From positions 22,818,501 to 22,882,500 of the forward strand of contig NC_135241.1 of assembly GCF_947623445.1 (NCBI RefSeq): 64,000 nucleotides of DNA. The letters are read 5' to 3'. Below the pieces are notes generated by a model. It saw nothing but the letters and a program-made list of their open reading frames with translations. It was not told the DNA's origin and searched no databases. Shown here one piece after another: positions 1 to 11,800 of this stretch (its first letter is position 1; the number at the start of each line of letters is the position of its first letter). A program made the translations under genes and the position numbers. This DNA is from Clavelina lepadiformis. Taxonomy: Eukaryota; Chordata; Ascidiacea; Aplousobranchia; Clavelinidae.

Positions 1-1668
1 AAAGAATTTAATGACATTTAGGTTGCGGAGTTTGTGCAGGTCTAAATGATTATATTTTATAGATGATTGCAAAATACAAGTGACTAAAATTATTTTGTTC
101 CCGTTGGATTTTGTCGCAATTCGACGAGGAATCTCTTTAACTTCTTTAAATCATCCCCTCAATGTTTTGGTGCTTTTTTTAAACGACACGTGGCTAAAAA
201 TTTACTGGTAAACAAACCAAAATTAAACCACTTTAAATTTTATTTTGTGAAATTACGCACTTTTACTTGTTACGGTGAGAATAACCTGCAGGTAACTGTT
301 TTACATATGTTGAAGCCTTAACTTTTTTCCATCCTTAATAATTTTCATAAAAACTTTCCCTTCCAGTCATGGATTCCACTTTCCCTAAAATACAGTTTAT
401 ACGTAAACGCGGAAGCCAAGGCACGTGAAACATTTCTTTGAATGACATTACCATGTTGACAATAATAAGTCTGCGTGGTCACGAAGCACGCTACAATTTG
501 CTGAAATGTTTTAGTTTTGTTCTTCAGAAATAGGCAAGCTCCGCAACAAAAACTTAGTTTCTTGGCAAGTAAGCATGATAGTAAGTAAAGAGACAGACAA
601 AGGAAACCGCGTCAATTTATAATTAAACCCTTGGAGCTAAAAATTAAAATAGTACAGTATTTAGTTTTAGATTCAGCTATTCTAGGGTATACTGTCTAAC
701 AATGAACGCCGGAAGTGTGGTCATGCTTTACACAAGAGCCTGTACCCAACTGAGTTTTAGGCTTACTGCAACAGTTACCATTTCCCAGCTAACTTCAGCT
801 GATTTAAAGGTTGTCAAAAGGCTAGAAGTACACTGCATTAGCCTTTTATACTGCAATTTATGATAACTCTTTTATGGTAACCTGTACGTAATTTTTAGCA
901 CCATAATTCACAACAATAACTACTTAAATTAATCATCTAGCGTAGAATGCAAAGAAAACTGGTTTCGTTCTGTTTCCCCACTCCGGGTATATAACACCTG
1001 TTGACCAATAAAATAATTTATCATTAACGCCCTGTCGAAAAGTTTTGCTTTGGGCAATTAACACGTAATACTTTTTTATTGTACCGCTTTCAAATCCCCT
1101 ACTTGTTTTGCAGCTTGTGTTGTCTAATGTTTGAGCGTGTTTAAACGAAAGACAGATCACGGTGTTGTAAACCTTCATAATTTTTCAACTCGTTTAAACT
1201 TGTTGGATAAACCGTTTTGTTTTCTTCTGAGTGCGTAGTGTTGAGCACACGTTCGCATTTAAGCAATAACGAGTGTCACTTGGGTTGCTGTCAAGCGTGT
1301 GTCCCTTTACACCACAGACAATGCAGCATATCTGACACAACACGCTTTCATGCGTAATAATCTGCGTCATCTTGTATACCCTATTATGCTGTCACAGACT
1401 CGTTTTAGGAAGCACTGGCTACTGATTCGACCGCCCACTATTACATGGAAAGTAGTAGGCTATTACAGCCCGAAACCAACTGCATGCCCATACAGTTTCG
1501 GTTTTTTCACTTTTTTTCAGGAGTCATCCTGTTTAAATAAGCGGCATGTTTAGTTCCTTCTTATACATTTTACTAACGTGATCAGCCGAAGGACGTCAAC
1601 TTTCCGTTCACTCCAAAGAGACTTGTTTAAAACTGTATAGCAAACAGTAGCTTTCAACTCAGCCCAAA
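1..1668. other. Non-coding sequence upstream of the first IL-17-like gene
   Basis: I see no exon with convincing coding content here. The open frames are short and lack domain motifs or paired splice sites. The last 50 bases before the ATG at 1669 resemble the leader of the second IL-17-like gene: both carry a 'tagcaaacag' block 20-40 bases before the start and open with ATGCAAG. The 5' untranslated region was therefore probably duplicated with the gene. Confidence 0.5.
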
Positions 1669-3363
1669 ATGCAAGGGATTACGCTGTTGAGTGTCATGGC
1701 CGTTGTCTTTTTGGCCGTCGTCAAATCTTCGAAAATTGAAAATGAAGCGATTATGGCGAAGTTAAACGACCATTTGGACCAACTGCTGAGCTTTAGAGCA
1801 AATATGTAAGTTTTTAAACTCCGGTATATTTTGTTCCGTTATTCGTCCGCAAAAAACCGATGGAATCTTGGCGTACTTAGCGCTGTCTGACTGTTTATTG
1901 CTGTCATTGCGTAAAAAATTAGGTCTATTTATTTGCCTACATCTGGTTTTATATCGCAAGGGGTTTATTTTGGTAGTACCGTATAAGTGTCAAGTCCATT
2001 ATATTTGTAAAAATCATAAGTTTATTTTTCGTCGTCCAGGCTATATTCTGTTGAAAAACCAAGCCAGCCGCACCCACGTATTTCACGTTTTCTATGACGT
2101 CATTTTATGAGAACTTGTGTTTGGGGCTACTTTAGTTTCTAAAGTTAAGGAATAAATTTTATAAGAATAGTTTTTTTTTAGTTTGTCAGGATAAGAACTT
2201 GTCCTGAAAAAAAGTCACATAGAAAAAGCCGAATTAGTTGTTTTTATGGATAAAACACACAGAATGCTGTCATACAATTTTGCATTGTCGGACGAGAAAA
2301 GTCATTTAACTTAAAGTTGTCTCGGTACTCATATAGATATAGACTAGAGCAGGGGTCGGCAACCTTTCGTGCACTGCGGACCGGTTTAAAACAGAATTTT
2401 TTTCGCGAAACGGCCTTCAATAAAACTATTGCGACTATTGTACGAACCTCAAACTATAGTGGCAGCCATTACACATTATGATGTAACAAATACGTTCATT
2501 ATGATGTCCTATAGTTGAGATAAATCAACTAACGCGGATTTCCAATACCTTTTTGGTGACAAAATACGACAACTTTGTTGCAATACAGACATGGAATAGT
2601 AATGCGGCCCGGTAACGATCTCCTCACGGACCTGTGGTTGCCGACCACTGGACTAGAGTGTTATTTTTGGAAAGAGACCTGGCATACAGTTTCATATAAA
2701 TAGTTTTCTAAATAAGTGTACAAGTTAACAACTGTAATCACAAGATTTCAACTTTTAGACACCACGTTGAAGACCTGGATCAGTTAATTCTTCAACATCC
2801 GGAGATTCTGAGCGAATATGAAATAAAAAATGTCACCGGTAGCCAAATGAACTACGACCAAGGCGAAGGGCAAAGGACCAAGCGCAGTGCTCAATCAAAG
2901 TGTCCAATGTTGACCGAAAATTACCTAAAAGGTAAAAGATACCCGCAACACAGATCAACAAGCCCATGGAAATGGATTCGTAATTTCGACAACGAAAGGT
3001 AATTTTTGAACGTTAACCCCCTGCAAATAATTGATTTAGCTTGTATCATGCAGTGATTTCATTATCGTTGTTTTAAAAATGATTAGTAAAATGTTAGTAA
3101 CTTTACTTTACATATGTTTATTTATACAAGTGCTTAAAGATTAACCCAATTCTGTAACTTTTATTAAAAGAATTCCGCAATGGCTCGTTGAAACCAAATG
3201 CTTGTGCAACGGATGCGTTGATCCATTTTCAAGAACAGAGAACTTGGACTTGCGCAGTGTGCCAATCACCATCGACCGACACGTCAAAAAGAAACGAAAT
3301 GGAAAATATGTGGATGACGTCGTCACTTTGAACATGGGTTGTCGTTGCGATTTTTCGACTTAA
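1669..3363 (+). CDS. IL-17-family secreted cytokine, paralogue 1
   Basis: Three exons, 1669-1805, 2759-2998 and 3171-3363, give 189 residues; all junctions are GT-AG and the sum stays in frame. The protein opens with a hydrophobic signal peptide (about residues 1-20). A basic RTKR site near residue 83 could be a furin-type cleavage point releasing the cytokine core. The core shows IL-17 family landmarks: SPWKW, then a CLCNGC cluster, then VPITIDRH, ending in MGCRCDFST. The CxCxxC and GCxC cysteines match the IL-17 cystine-knot-like fold. IL-17 proteins are secreted dimers that signal through IL-17 receptors in mucosal and innate immunity. One NVT glycosylation sequon lies upstream of the core. 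Intron 1 holds a hAT MITE. A near-identical last exon occurs in the neighbouring gene. The family call is firm; orthology to a particular named ascidian IL-17 is not determined. Confidence 0.9.
2350..2650. mobile_element. hAT-type MITE in intron 1 of the IL-17-like gene
   Basis: Terminal inverted repeats begin CAGGGGTCGGCAACC on the left and CAGTGGTCGGCAACC on the right (read inward). They are flanked by a perfect 8-bp target duplication GACTAGAG at 2342-2349 and 2651-2658. Length is 301 bp with no transposase frame. The 8-bp duplication and CAG-starting repeats are typical of hAT elements. It is a non-autonomous copy. Confidence 0.93.
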
Positions 3364-3541
3364 GACGATGTTTCCTACTTTACGCTAGTAAAGTAGTCCG
3401 AGTCCCAAGAAATTTATCTTTTCTATGAAAACACAGTTTATTGTATTTATGACTAAAATCTCATTTGTGGTGAACCGCCCTCTGTTGACGATCCAGCATA
3501 CCCAGGGTACTCTGCATAAAATTCATAAAAACATTATAAAC

Positions 3542-3547
3542 AATAAA
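3542..3547 (+). terminator. Polyadenylation signal AATAAA, IL-17-like gene 1
   Basis: A canonical AATAAA lies about 180 bases after the stop codon at 3361-3363, within an A-rich stretch. It is the first AATAAA after the stop. The cleavage site itself cannot be seen. Confidence 0.5.
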
Positions 3548-5110
3548 ACCAACATAAACAAAATATAAAACTAATTTAGAGGTTTTATGGGAGGCACCTC
3601 GTATAGAGGAGTGTTGGAAACATCAGCAGATGAAGTTCACAGAACTGCCAACTGGTGTATTTCTGCCATTGCGTTATGATCAATAATACCCACAGCGTAC
3701 TGCCATTTCGACATTCATAATATTTTTGTGCTTTTGATGAAAATATTGCCCCTTATTACAAAATGCAAGAGGAAAAGGTGTATTTTTAGCTGGAGACTGC
3801 GCCTGTATATAGCTTAATGGATGGTTTTAGCGCATTTTGTACATTATGTGTTATCGTCTCAACTTGTTATTTGAATATTATGGGCCGATGTATATGATTT
3901 TGTTTATGCTATGTTTATAAGTTTAAATTATTATCCAGTGTTTTGCATATTGCAAACGACGACCTGTTAGCTTACACTCTAAAGCCATTTATAGCTTTCT
4001 TGTTTGTTTGCTCATAATCGTGTCAAAATCTTTTCCTTCAAAACTAACAAAGACTTTTTTTATTTTCTCACCGATAAACGATGCTTGTAAGTTATTTATT
4101 GTTGTTATCAAATTTTTTGCAAATAATTTGTTAATCTTGTAGAATCTCAGTAAAAGTTTTTTATATTTTATGTCGCTGGTTGTCGAATCTATACCCGCGC
4201 TATAATCCAAACATAATGTACAGAATTTTATCTTCTAAATAACGTTATGAACTTATGACGAAGAAATTACTACGATATCCTGCCAGTTCGAGCAACCGGA
4301 TTGACCAAGACTTTGACAACCAAAGATCCTGTGATGCGTTGTATCTCGAAACACTTTCATCTTTTCACAGAATTCTGTGGAAGCCCAATTAAAACATTTA
4401 AGTTAGCTTTTTGACTTAAGCCGACAATGAGGCAAGCTGATGTAGCTCCACTGTTCTTAACGGGCAAAAAACTATAACAGTTTTGCTGATACCATAAGCA
4501 TTCGACTCAAACCAATGTACAAAAATATTAACAAAATAATCTATGTATTACGTAATAGTGACTTTCTTTGTTCATTTGCATCGAATGCATCGTTTCAATT
4601 GAAACCTGCCTTCGCATTTACAACACTAGAGTAGAAGCGCTTGCCCCAGTTGTTATCTAATATACTTATATTTGACAATTTTGACTTATGGTCAATCTAA
4701 TAATTCCAAAACGTTTGGTTTGAGTCAGACTTCCTATGGCTTAGAGGTTTTTTTAAATGTTTTTGACCGGAAAAAACAGAAAATAAATCTTTCAAAATTT
4801 TATTGCGCGCACGAATCAATGATTCACAAAGTTTCAAACATTTACCCAAATTAATTTCATATGTTTGTAAAATAGAATTCTGTGTAAGAAGCTTAATAGG
4901 GGAAAGTAACTTGCACTTGTTACAACAATTACTTGCCATCTTTTCACAAAAACAATTGCGAAGCAACGACAAAGTGTTTTTCTTATAAAGACGAAAAATG
5001 CGTTGCAAAGTATGATTGAAGGCGATTTTCGAAAAATGGTGAAAGCCATCTCGCAATAAAAATTTCACCTTTGTAAATCGGATCTGGCCCCACGTTTTCA
5101 GCGGGTTTCC

Positions 5111-5119
5111 GGAATCCCC
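5111..5119 (+). promoter_or_regulatory. Candidate NF-kappaB site GGAATCCCC
   Basis: The nonamer fits the GGRNNYYCC kappaB consensus and lies about 210 bases before the TATA box of the second IL-17-like gene. NF-kappaB control would be sensible for a cytokine gene. A 9-bp degenerate match occurs by chance often enough that this stays tentative. Confidence 0.25.
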
Positions 5120-5329
5120 TTGGACTTTACGTTACGGAAAATTTTATGGATATTTTTGGGTGTTGACCGCGATAATGAATTAAGTTTATAGGAAGTCAAA
5201 ACCAACAGCAACTAATTGATCGCTAATTGATGCTTTCGTCACAAAGCGAAACCGGGAACACACTTGTTAATAGTTAGTTGAGTTCTTGTTTAGTTGAAAC
5301 TTATCAATAAGAAGCGTTGGTGGGCTCGA

Positions 5330-5338
5330 TATATAAAA
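5330..5338 (+). promoter_or_regulatory. TATA box of IL-17-like gene 2
   Basis: TATATAAAA lies about 150 bases before the ATG at 5487, which leaves room for a leader of roughly 120 bases. No other TATA-like motif of similar quality lies close to this start. Confidence 0.6.
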
Positions 5339-5486
5339 CGATTGAACTTAGTAAGCATCTTATATTCGTTCTTGTTAACGCGATTAACACATCAAGGTCA
5401 TTTCAAGTCTTGTCTGATCAAAGGAAGCTTAATTTATACTATCCTGTACTGTAGATAGCAAACAGACAACATCAGATTAGTGCAGG

Positions 5487-6596
5487 ATGCAAGCGACTAT
5501 CAGGTTTTATTTTTTGGCAGTTATCTCTTTCTTCGTCGTCGAATCTTTGAAAATTAACGATGATGAGGTGACCATGGCAACGTTAACTGAAAATTTGGAC
5601 CAATCGCAAAACTGTGAAAGTTGCTTGTAAGTCTTTGAAGTTGATTAGGCCATTCGTAGGCCATATGCAATACACGGAATATAGAGTATATCAGCATGGG
5701 GTCGCTAATTCTTTATTGTTTTTACTACCGTAACGTTTTCTCGCAACATATGTTGGTCTAAGTTTTACTTTTGGTGAAAGTAAAATTGTAAATTACAAGA
5801 AATTTCGTGGGCCGTACACACGTTCCGTGGAAATTGTGGTTTGCATTAAAAACAACATGTCTGTATATTTTATACGCCTACAATTACAAGGCTAAATTGG
5901 AAATCCTTTCCGCTTTCTTTCAATGACGTCACAGTACTTAACAATATGGCTTCATTATTCAGGCGCCGTCATAACAAGGACTTGGATGACTCCATTCAGC
6001 AATGCCCGGTGATTCTGAGCAATACTGAAATAAAAAACGTCACAAACGTCACAAACGTCAATCAAACAAAATGCTACCAAAATGGGGTCGAGAAGTCGTG
6101 TTTCGATTCGGAATGTCCGACGCTTTCCGAAAAATACTTAGAGAGTAAATTGTACCTGAAAGATACATCGTTAAGTCCCTGGAAATGGATTGTGAATTAC
6201 GACGAAAACAGGTTGGTTTGAGCTCTATCCACGGGTCTTTACCAGTTTCAGGCTGATGTTAACTTTTGCTGTAGGTCAAGATGTGAGGTCAAAATACTAC
6301 TTTACCTGACTTAAATTAGGTTAAAATATAGGCTACCATCGTGTCCTTAACGATTTTGCGATACTGCTCTCTAACTCCCTCTAACGTGTTTCTAAAGAGA
6401 CCCACAATGTCTGGCTGAAGCCAAATGCTTGTGCAACGGATGCGTTGATCCATTTTCAAGAACAGAGAACTTGGATTTGCGCAGTGTGCCAATCACCATC
6501 GACCGACACGTCAAAATAAAACGAAATGGAAAATATGTGGATGACGTCGTCACTTTGAACATGGGTTGTCGTTGCGATTTTCGAATTTCTTCTTGA
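5487..6596 (+). CDS. IL-17-family secreted cytokine, paralogue 2
   Basis: Three exons, 5487-5626, 5963-6211 and 6398-6596, give 195 residues with GT-AG junctions at the same positions and phases as in the upstream paralogue. A signal peptide (about 1-21) is followed by a variable region and the IL-17 core: SPWKW, CLCNGC, VPITIDRH and GCRC. The variable region contains an in-frame 9-base repeat that encodes two NVT sequons plus a nearby NQT. Two extra cysteines (YQNGVEKSC region) and a Cys in place of Trp at the start of exon 3 are absent from paralogue 1, and the RTKR site is missing. The last exon differs from its paralogue at only about three bases over 160, while exons 1 and 2 are strongly diverged, which suggests gene conversion. 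The C-terminus is RISS instead of ST. Confidence 0.9.
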
Positions 6597-6639
6597 ACAT
6601 AATTCTCTTTAAATTGAAAATTGTTTTTGACAAAAGTGT

Positions 6640-6645
6640 AATAAA
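6640..6645 (+). terminator. Polyadenylation signal AATAAA, IL-17-like gene 2
   Basis: AATAAA lies 44 bases after the stop codon of the second IL-17-like gene, a normal spacing for a short 3' untranslated region. Confidence 0.6.
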
Positions 6646-7426
6646 CGAAAAACAACCTGTTGCCTGATGTCCTTGTACATTTTATAATTAATAACGATAC
6701 AAAAAGTTTGCGTATCGTTGCTCAAATTGTAGTTTTTTTCAGCTTTTGTCAATGTAATAAACATTAAGCTAGTCTAATAAAAGTACAAGTACAAAACCCG
6801 AACAAAGTTTATTGGTAACTTCCTTTCACTGAGTGACTCGTTGTTCGAAAAGAGGTCGCTACACAACTTTCTATAAGTGAGTGTTCAACTTCATTTGTCC
6901 CGTGAGTTCCTCGAAGAGTATGCATTGCTTGTCTGTGCGTTTATCGTTTATAAATTTCTTTGTATTCATTTCCCTTCAAACGCATCGCGCGTGCCGTATC
7001 GCCGTTACAGTTTCAATATGTGCTGACCTAAACTTTGTTTAAATAAATTTTTTATTTTAAACTTTCGGTCAGTCATTGTGTGATTTATATTGTTATTTTT
7101 GGGCGGATCATATCCACCTTTTTCATCCTTACTAACATGGTAACAATTTTCGTTTTTATATTTTGCTGACAAAAATGCCCTTTTTAGAAAAGATAGACCA
7201 CAAAAAAGGTCGAGGGGATGTGGATATAATTGTCACATTCATTTTTTATTGTAACTTTTGCCTTATCAATGTAGATCACGTTTTGTCTTTTTTCTTCTTT
7301 TAATAATCTATTTCCAATGTATAGAAAATTGTTTTTAAACATTTCGCTGAATTTTTTCAAATAAACTTTTATATAAATAACCATTAAGGCTTTTCGTCAT
7401 ATTTTCTATTGAAAACAATCCGGTGC

Positions 7427-7594
7427 CGAACTGAAGAAAGTCTTTGCACGACTAAACCTCGGCGATGGTTCCTCATCGCTTGAGACCCGTTTACCGAGCT
7501 ATAGCCTTCGTGCAAGTTCCGATTGTCACAAATTTTGTTTATGTTTTTGTAATTTTTTACATCGCATTGCTCGAATTTAGAACTTTTCACCAGG
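7427..7594 (+). repeat. Dispersed SINE-like repeat, family 1, copy 1
   Basis: This stretch aligns along its length with 53181-53346. Shared blocks include 'gctccgattgtcac' (here 'gttccgattgtcac') and 'tgctcgaat' followed by 'agaac'. A 3'-end fragment also occurs inverted at 62111-62150. Three copies in 64 kb indicate an interspersed short repeat. I see no convincing internal promoter boxes. Confidence 0.65.
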
Positions 7595-8559
7595 TTCACT
7601 GAACAGGAGAAATGGTCGTTAATGTTATAATGCTATAACGTTATAGCGCCACCAGGTGTCGAAGTTAAGCTTGGCAAATGTGTTTACGTATAACTCGTTG
7701 CTATAACTTCACTTACTTCAGGCGCTGTATTCCCGAACCCATTGTCCAAGCAAATGTCCCTTTATTCTACTGTATGCTGTGCAAAAGACGATTATGGTAA
7801 ATGCTCTTATACCTGTCTAGTTACCCGTTTTGGTGACCGCCTTTGATGTCTTTAATATTGATAAGTATAGATACCAAGTATTAAATTGCATTTTATACCA
7901 AACTTAAAAATGTATCGTATAATAGATATATTAGGGGTATTTATGTTAGTCTTTTTTTACTCCAATATAATTGGAAATACCGTTTAAGTTTTTTGTGTAA
8001 TTTTAAGCGTCAAAAATATTGCATCACCGTCATTTTGAAAAAATTATAACAGTTTTTATGTAATTAAGTGTTTCCAATATTTAAAAAATGTATCCAAAAA
8101 TATAATGCCGTAAAGGAATTAATTAGCAAGAAGATGGCGCATTCTAATTTATAGATTAAGCTTGAAAAAACAATACAAGCATCGCAATAATAAAAATAGT
8201 AAAAATAGTCGATCACAAAAATAAAAATATTGACTTTGCAGAGCACAGCGATTTCTTGGGGGATTAAAAATGTTTTAACGCAACACAGAATGACGTCATC
8301 CTCACAATTTTTTGAGCTGCTTTTTACTGTATTAAGACAACGACCAGCTTTTTTGACTTCAAACGATCGCATTTAATGTGAAAATTATAATAACAACAAG
8401 AAACATAAAAGCATTTAAGAACACATTTGAACTATGTTACATATAGATGAAATATTCCTTCTTACAAACAATTACTGAAGCAAAGTGTCAGTTTAAAGTT
8501 ATCCCCTGAATGTTCACTTGAACAATAATTTAATTAAAAGATAAATCGGTTATGTTTTA

Positions 8560-8765
8560 ACAATGACATATCTAATTATAACAATGACATAGCTAATTAT
8601 AAAAAATGACATAGCTAATTATAACAATGACATAGCTAATTATAACAATGACATAGCTAATTATGACAATGACATAAATATTTATGATAATGACATAACT
8701 AATTATGACAATGACATAACTCATTATGACAATGACATAGCTAATAATGACAATGGCATAACTGT
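8560..8765 (+). repeat. 21-bp minisatellite, about ten units
   Basis: The unit is close to 'acaatgacatagctaattat' plus one base, repeated head to tail with small substitutions from 8560 to about 8765. Units in the middle (8662-8682) are the most diverged. The short open frames across it are repeat artefacts. It sits less than 50 bases beyond the stop codon of protease A, so it may fall in that gene's 3' untranslated region. Confidence 0.9.
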
Positions 8766-8812
8766 TTGAAATTATAAACCGCCTACACAAAGGCATCAAG
8801 TTTGAAGTTCGC

Positions 8813-11800
8813 TTAATCGCACGTGTACGACCCAGGCTCTATGTCAAAGACGTGTTGAGTGATCCATCCCTCGAAGTTTCTGGCTCCTGTGTAGACTCCG
8901 GGACGTCCGGCTGTCCCGCAATCATTTGGCCCAAATGAAGTCAGGCCGCTTAAATACCAAGCGCATGAAGAACAACGCTGGCACATTAGTGGTCCACCGC
9001 TGTCGCCCTGAAAGTAGGTTGATGTTCGTTAGAGTCTAACCTTCATGTTAATGGATTGTAATCGTTCGGAGTATCGTTATGTTTTACCACAGTTGCAGTT
9101 GCATGTTAAAGTATGCGTACAGCTTTATATTTTATTTTATTCCGTGCAATTGTAGACTACGGCAGTGCAAGTTTTTGACGTCGAATTTCATTTTTTAAAT
9201 ACAAGTCACAACGTAATGGTCATATGAACAAAACAATTTAATTCTTATCACTTTAAACTTCAAAAACTTCGTAACAGTCCAACATTGCGTCGAAAAGAAG
9301 CATATAGCCTTATTCTATTTAAAACAGAGGCATTTTATTACACATTATTAAGTTATGTAACTTTCGAGACTTACAAGACATGTGTCGACACCGCCACTGA
9401 TTCTACCGGCACAGATCATGCGCCTGCTCATTTTCGAGGCAACGGCTTCGTTTTTGTACGCCTCCTTGCATACTTCATAGGGAAGCTTCCTCAAGCCGAC
9501 CACAAGCAAGTCTCTCGACACCCGTCTTTCTTCGGCTAAAAAATAACAATTGTCACGTCATACTTTGATCTTATAATAATATCCTTTGACCTTATTTTAA
9601 TATTAGGTTTAAGTGAGACGGTGTTTTGATGTTTTTTTTACAGAGCTTTTTTAATTGAAACAAAAAGCTGATCGAACAAAACAATTTGTTTATCAAACCA
9701 CATTTGCCGTTAGGTATTCGACAGACGGCGTAAATAGTAATATAATTAATACTTACTGTAGCCCCAACCAGTGGCGTGGCAAAGGGCATCGTCTGGCGTT
9801 TTCTCTCCTCGTGGTAGGCAAATCGGCAAAATGTAGTCGCTATATGTCACCCGAGTTGTCATCTTATCAATAAAACAAAAAAGATCAGTTTAACTAATTG
9901 CAGCTTTCTTTCGACTCACGTTTCGACCGACGACTTACAGCACATGACCTAAAAATGTTAACTACCGTGAACCTGGTTACCAATTCCCTAGTTACTTATT
10001 CAAAATCGGTAGGTATCTTTATTTACGAATAATTAGATGAATATGTGAATATGCAGCACATAACCAAATTCATCTGCACACAGGTTAATGAATAAGAAAC
10101 CACATGAAAAGTAACCAAGTTTAAGTTCGGCTGGTTTCAGAGCCGGACAGGATGAACTCAGATACGCCATTTGCATGTGAAAGTTTTAATAGAGAAGATA
10201 TCATGGGCTTTATGTTACCTTGATCAGGGCGATATCAGCCCGGGGAAAGTCATACTCGTCATGAATTATAAAACGTTCCGCTCTCATCGATCTTACGCCT
10301 TTCGTATCGTGTCCAAGGATGAGTTGTATTCGACGCACGTCAAATCCTCTGGAATTTGGAACATATTGCTGTTATTATCAATAAGCTTTTACGTAACAGA
10401 GCAAGCAAGCTTACTGTACGCAGTGTGCGGTCGTCACAACCCATTGTCTGCTTATCAAAGACCCTCCGCATAGTTGTTTGTGGCCGCTGGGAAGGGTTAA
10501 CTCTATTCTGACCTGGTAATTCACAGTGTAAAGAAGTTTTCTGCTTAAAGCATCACAAAGATCATGTTTTGTCAATAAAACCAACTGTTATTTCTTAATA
10601 GGAATATTTTTGCAGATGACAGAAGCGCACCCACCATCCACGGCCATTGGCTGACGGTCGTGCGCCGCCCTCCTATAATTCTTCCGAATGAAGATTTTAT
10701 TTTCGGTATTCCACACCGACCGCTAGTGGGCGTTCTGCAGCACGATGTGGGGTCATCGAATCGGTTTTCTTCACCGTCGTCGCAGTATTCTGTTAATGGG
10801 TCACGAATTGTTCGCTTTGTTTAGTTTTGTTACTGCTGTAACTCCGTAGATATATTTCATATTTCTTTGCACATTCTGTGTACTTAGTTGATATTTTAGA
10901 TAGCGAGTTTAAAATTTTTTACTTCTTGTGCATTGCTGTGTGTTGCAATCTTCGTAAATCCTGGGACATGAATTAATATCTCCGGCCGGGCATCTCGGAA
11001 TTCGGTAGTTGGTTCCGCCTCCGCATGTCCGAGAGCACTCACTGGAAACGTTCCATTGGGGCCTGGGCGGCAGAGTGACAGGTTGATCTGTGCAAACAAT
11101 TGATTTATGAGGGAAGAACTTATATTCCGAGACAATTATGTGCTTCTTTAATGTGAAGTATTTTCAAGAGACTTTTGTTTCCTTAGAATTGTTATAAACT
11201 TATGTCCGTTTACGCTATACCTGGGTTAACCCCATCACACAAGTCACAAGTTTTACGGCAGATTCTGTACATCGTCTTATGATATTGTTCCTGGCAGTAA
11301 TCGTTTAATTTCAGCCATTGGCATGAGTTATAGGTGTCCTCGCAATCATCTAGGAGAAAGAATAATTATAGTTTAAATAATTGTTATAAGTCCTATGTAT
11401 AGACAGTATTTCCAACAGCAATGCTTATAAGCATTACTTCGTTTCAGACTAGCCGAATACAGCACTTATACCTTTCGGGCAAGTTCCCGCGTCGCATTGA
11501 ACGGTCCTTGTTCTCGGCCCAATGCATCTGCCTCCATTCAAGCATGACCTCACTTCCCGCTCACTTCCGCTTCCGCAAGTCACACTGCAGCCTTCTTTGC
11601 GCCATGGCCCCCACGTGGCCGCTTTATTTGTATTGGGAATATGGAGTAAGTTGTTGTATAATTGGATTAATAACAAGTTTCTATTAATACTTGGCCGACA
11701 GAGTTACTTATTTATGACTTAGTCTGAACGTTTTCAACGTTTTTGTTTATGTTAGAGCCTTCAACTGTACCGTATTAAGAAAGATATTTATTTTACCGGT

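Larger units (their letters stand above)
3364..5486. other. Intergenic region between the two IL-17-like genes
   Basis: About 2.1 kb without convincing exons. I searched for a third IL-17 core (SPWKW, CLCNGC, GCRC) on both strands and found none. The last 400 bases hold the candidate promoter of the second gene: a TATA box at 5330-5338, and a kappaB-like GGAATCCCC at 5111-5119. Confidence 0.55.
6597..8812. other. Intergenic region between the IL-17-like genes and protease A
   Basis: AT-rich, with no supported exon. It contains one copy of a dispersed SINE-like repeat (7427-7594) and a 21-bp minisatellite (8560-8765) that lies just beyond the 3' end of the minus-strand protease A gene. Confidence 0.6.

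Noticed and set aside
4697-5068. 123-codon minus-strand open frame between the IL-17-like genes, tested as a third IL-17
   Set aside because: No SPWKW, CLCNGC or GCRC motifs, and its cysteines do not fit the IL-17 pattern.
8560-8765. CRISPR-like regular repeats
   Set aside because: Units are directly adjacent with no unique spacers, in animal DNA; it is a minisatellite.
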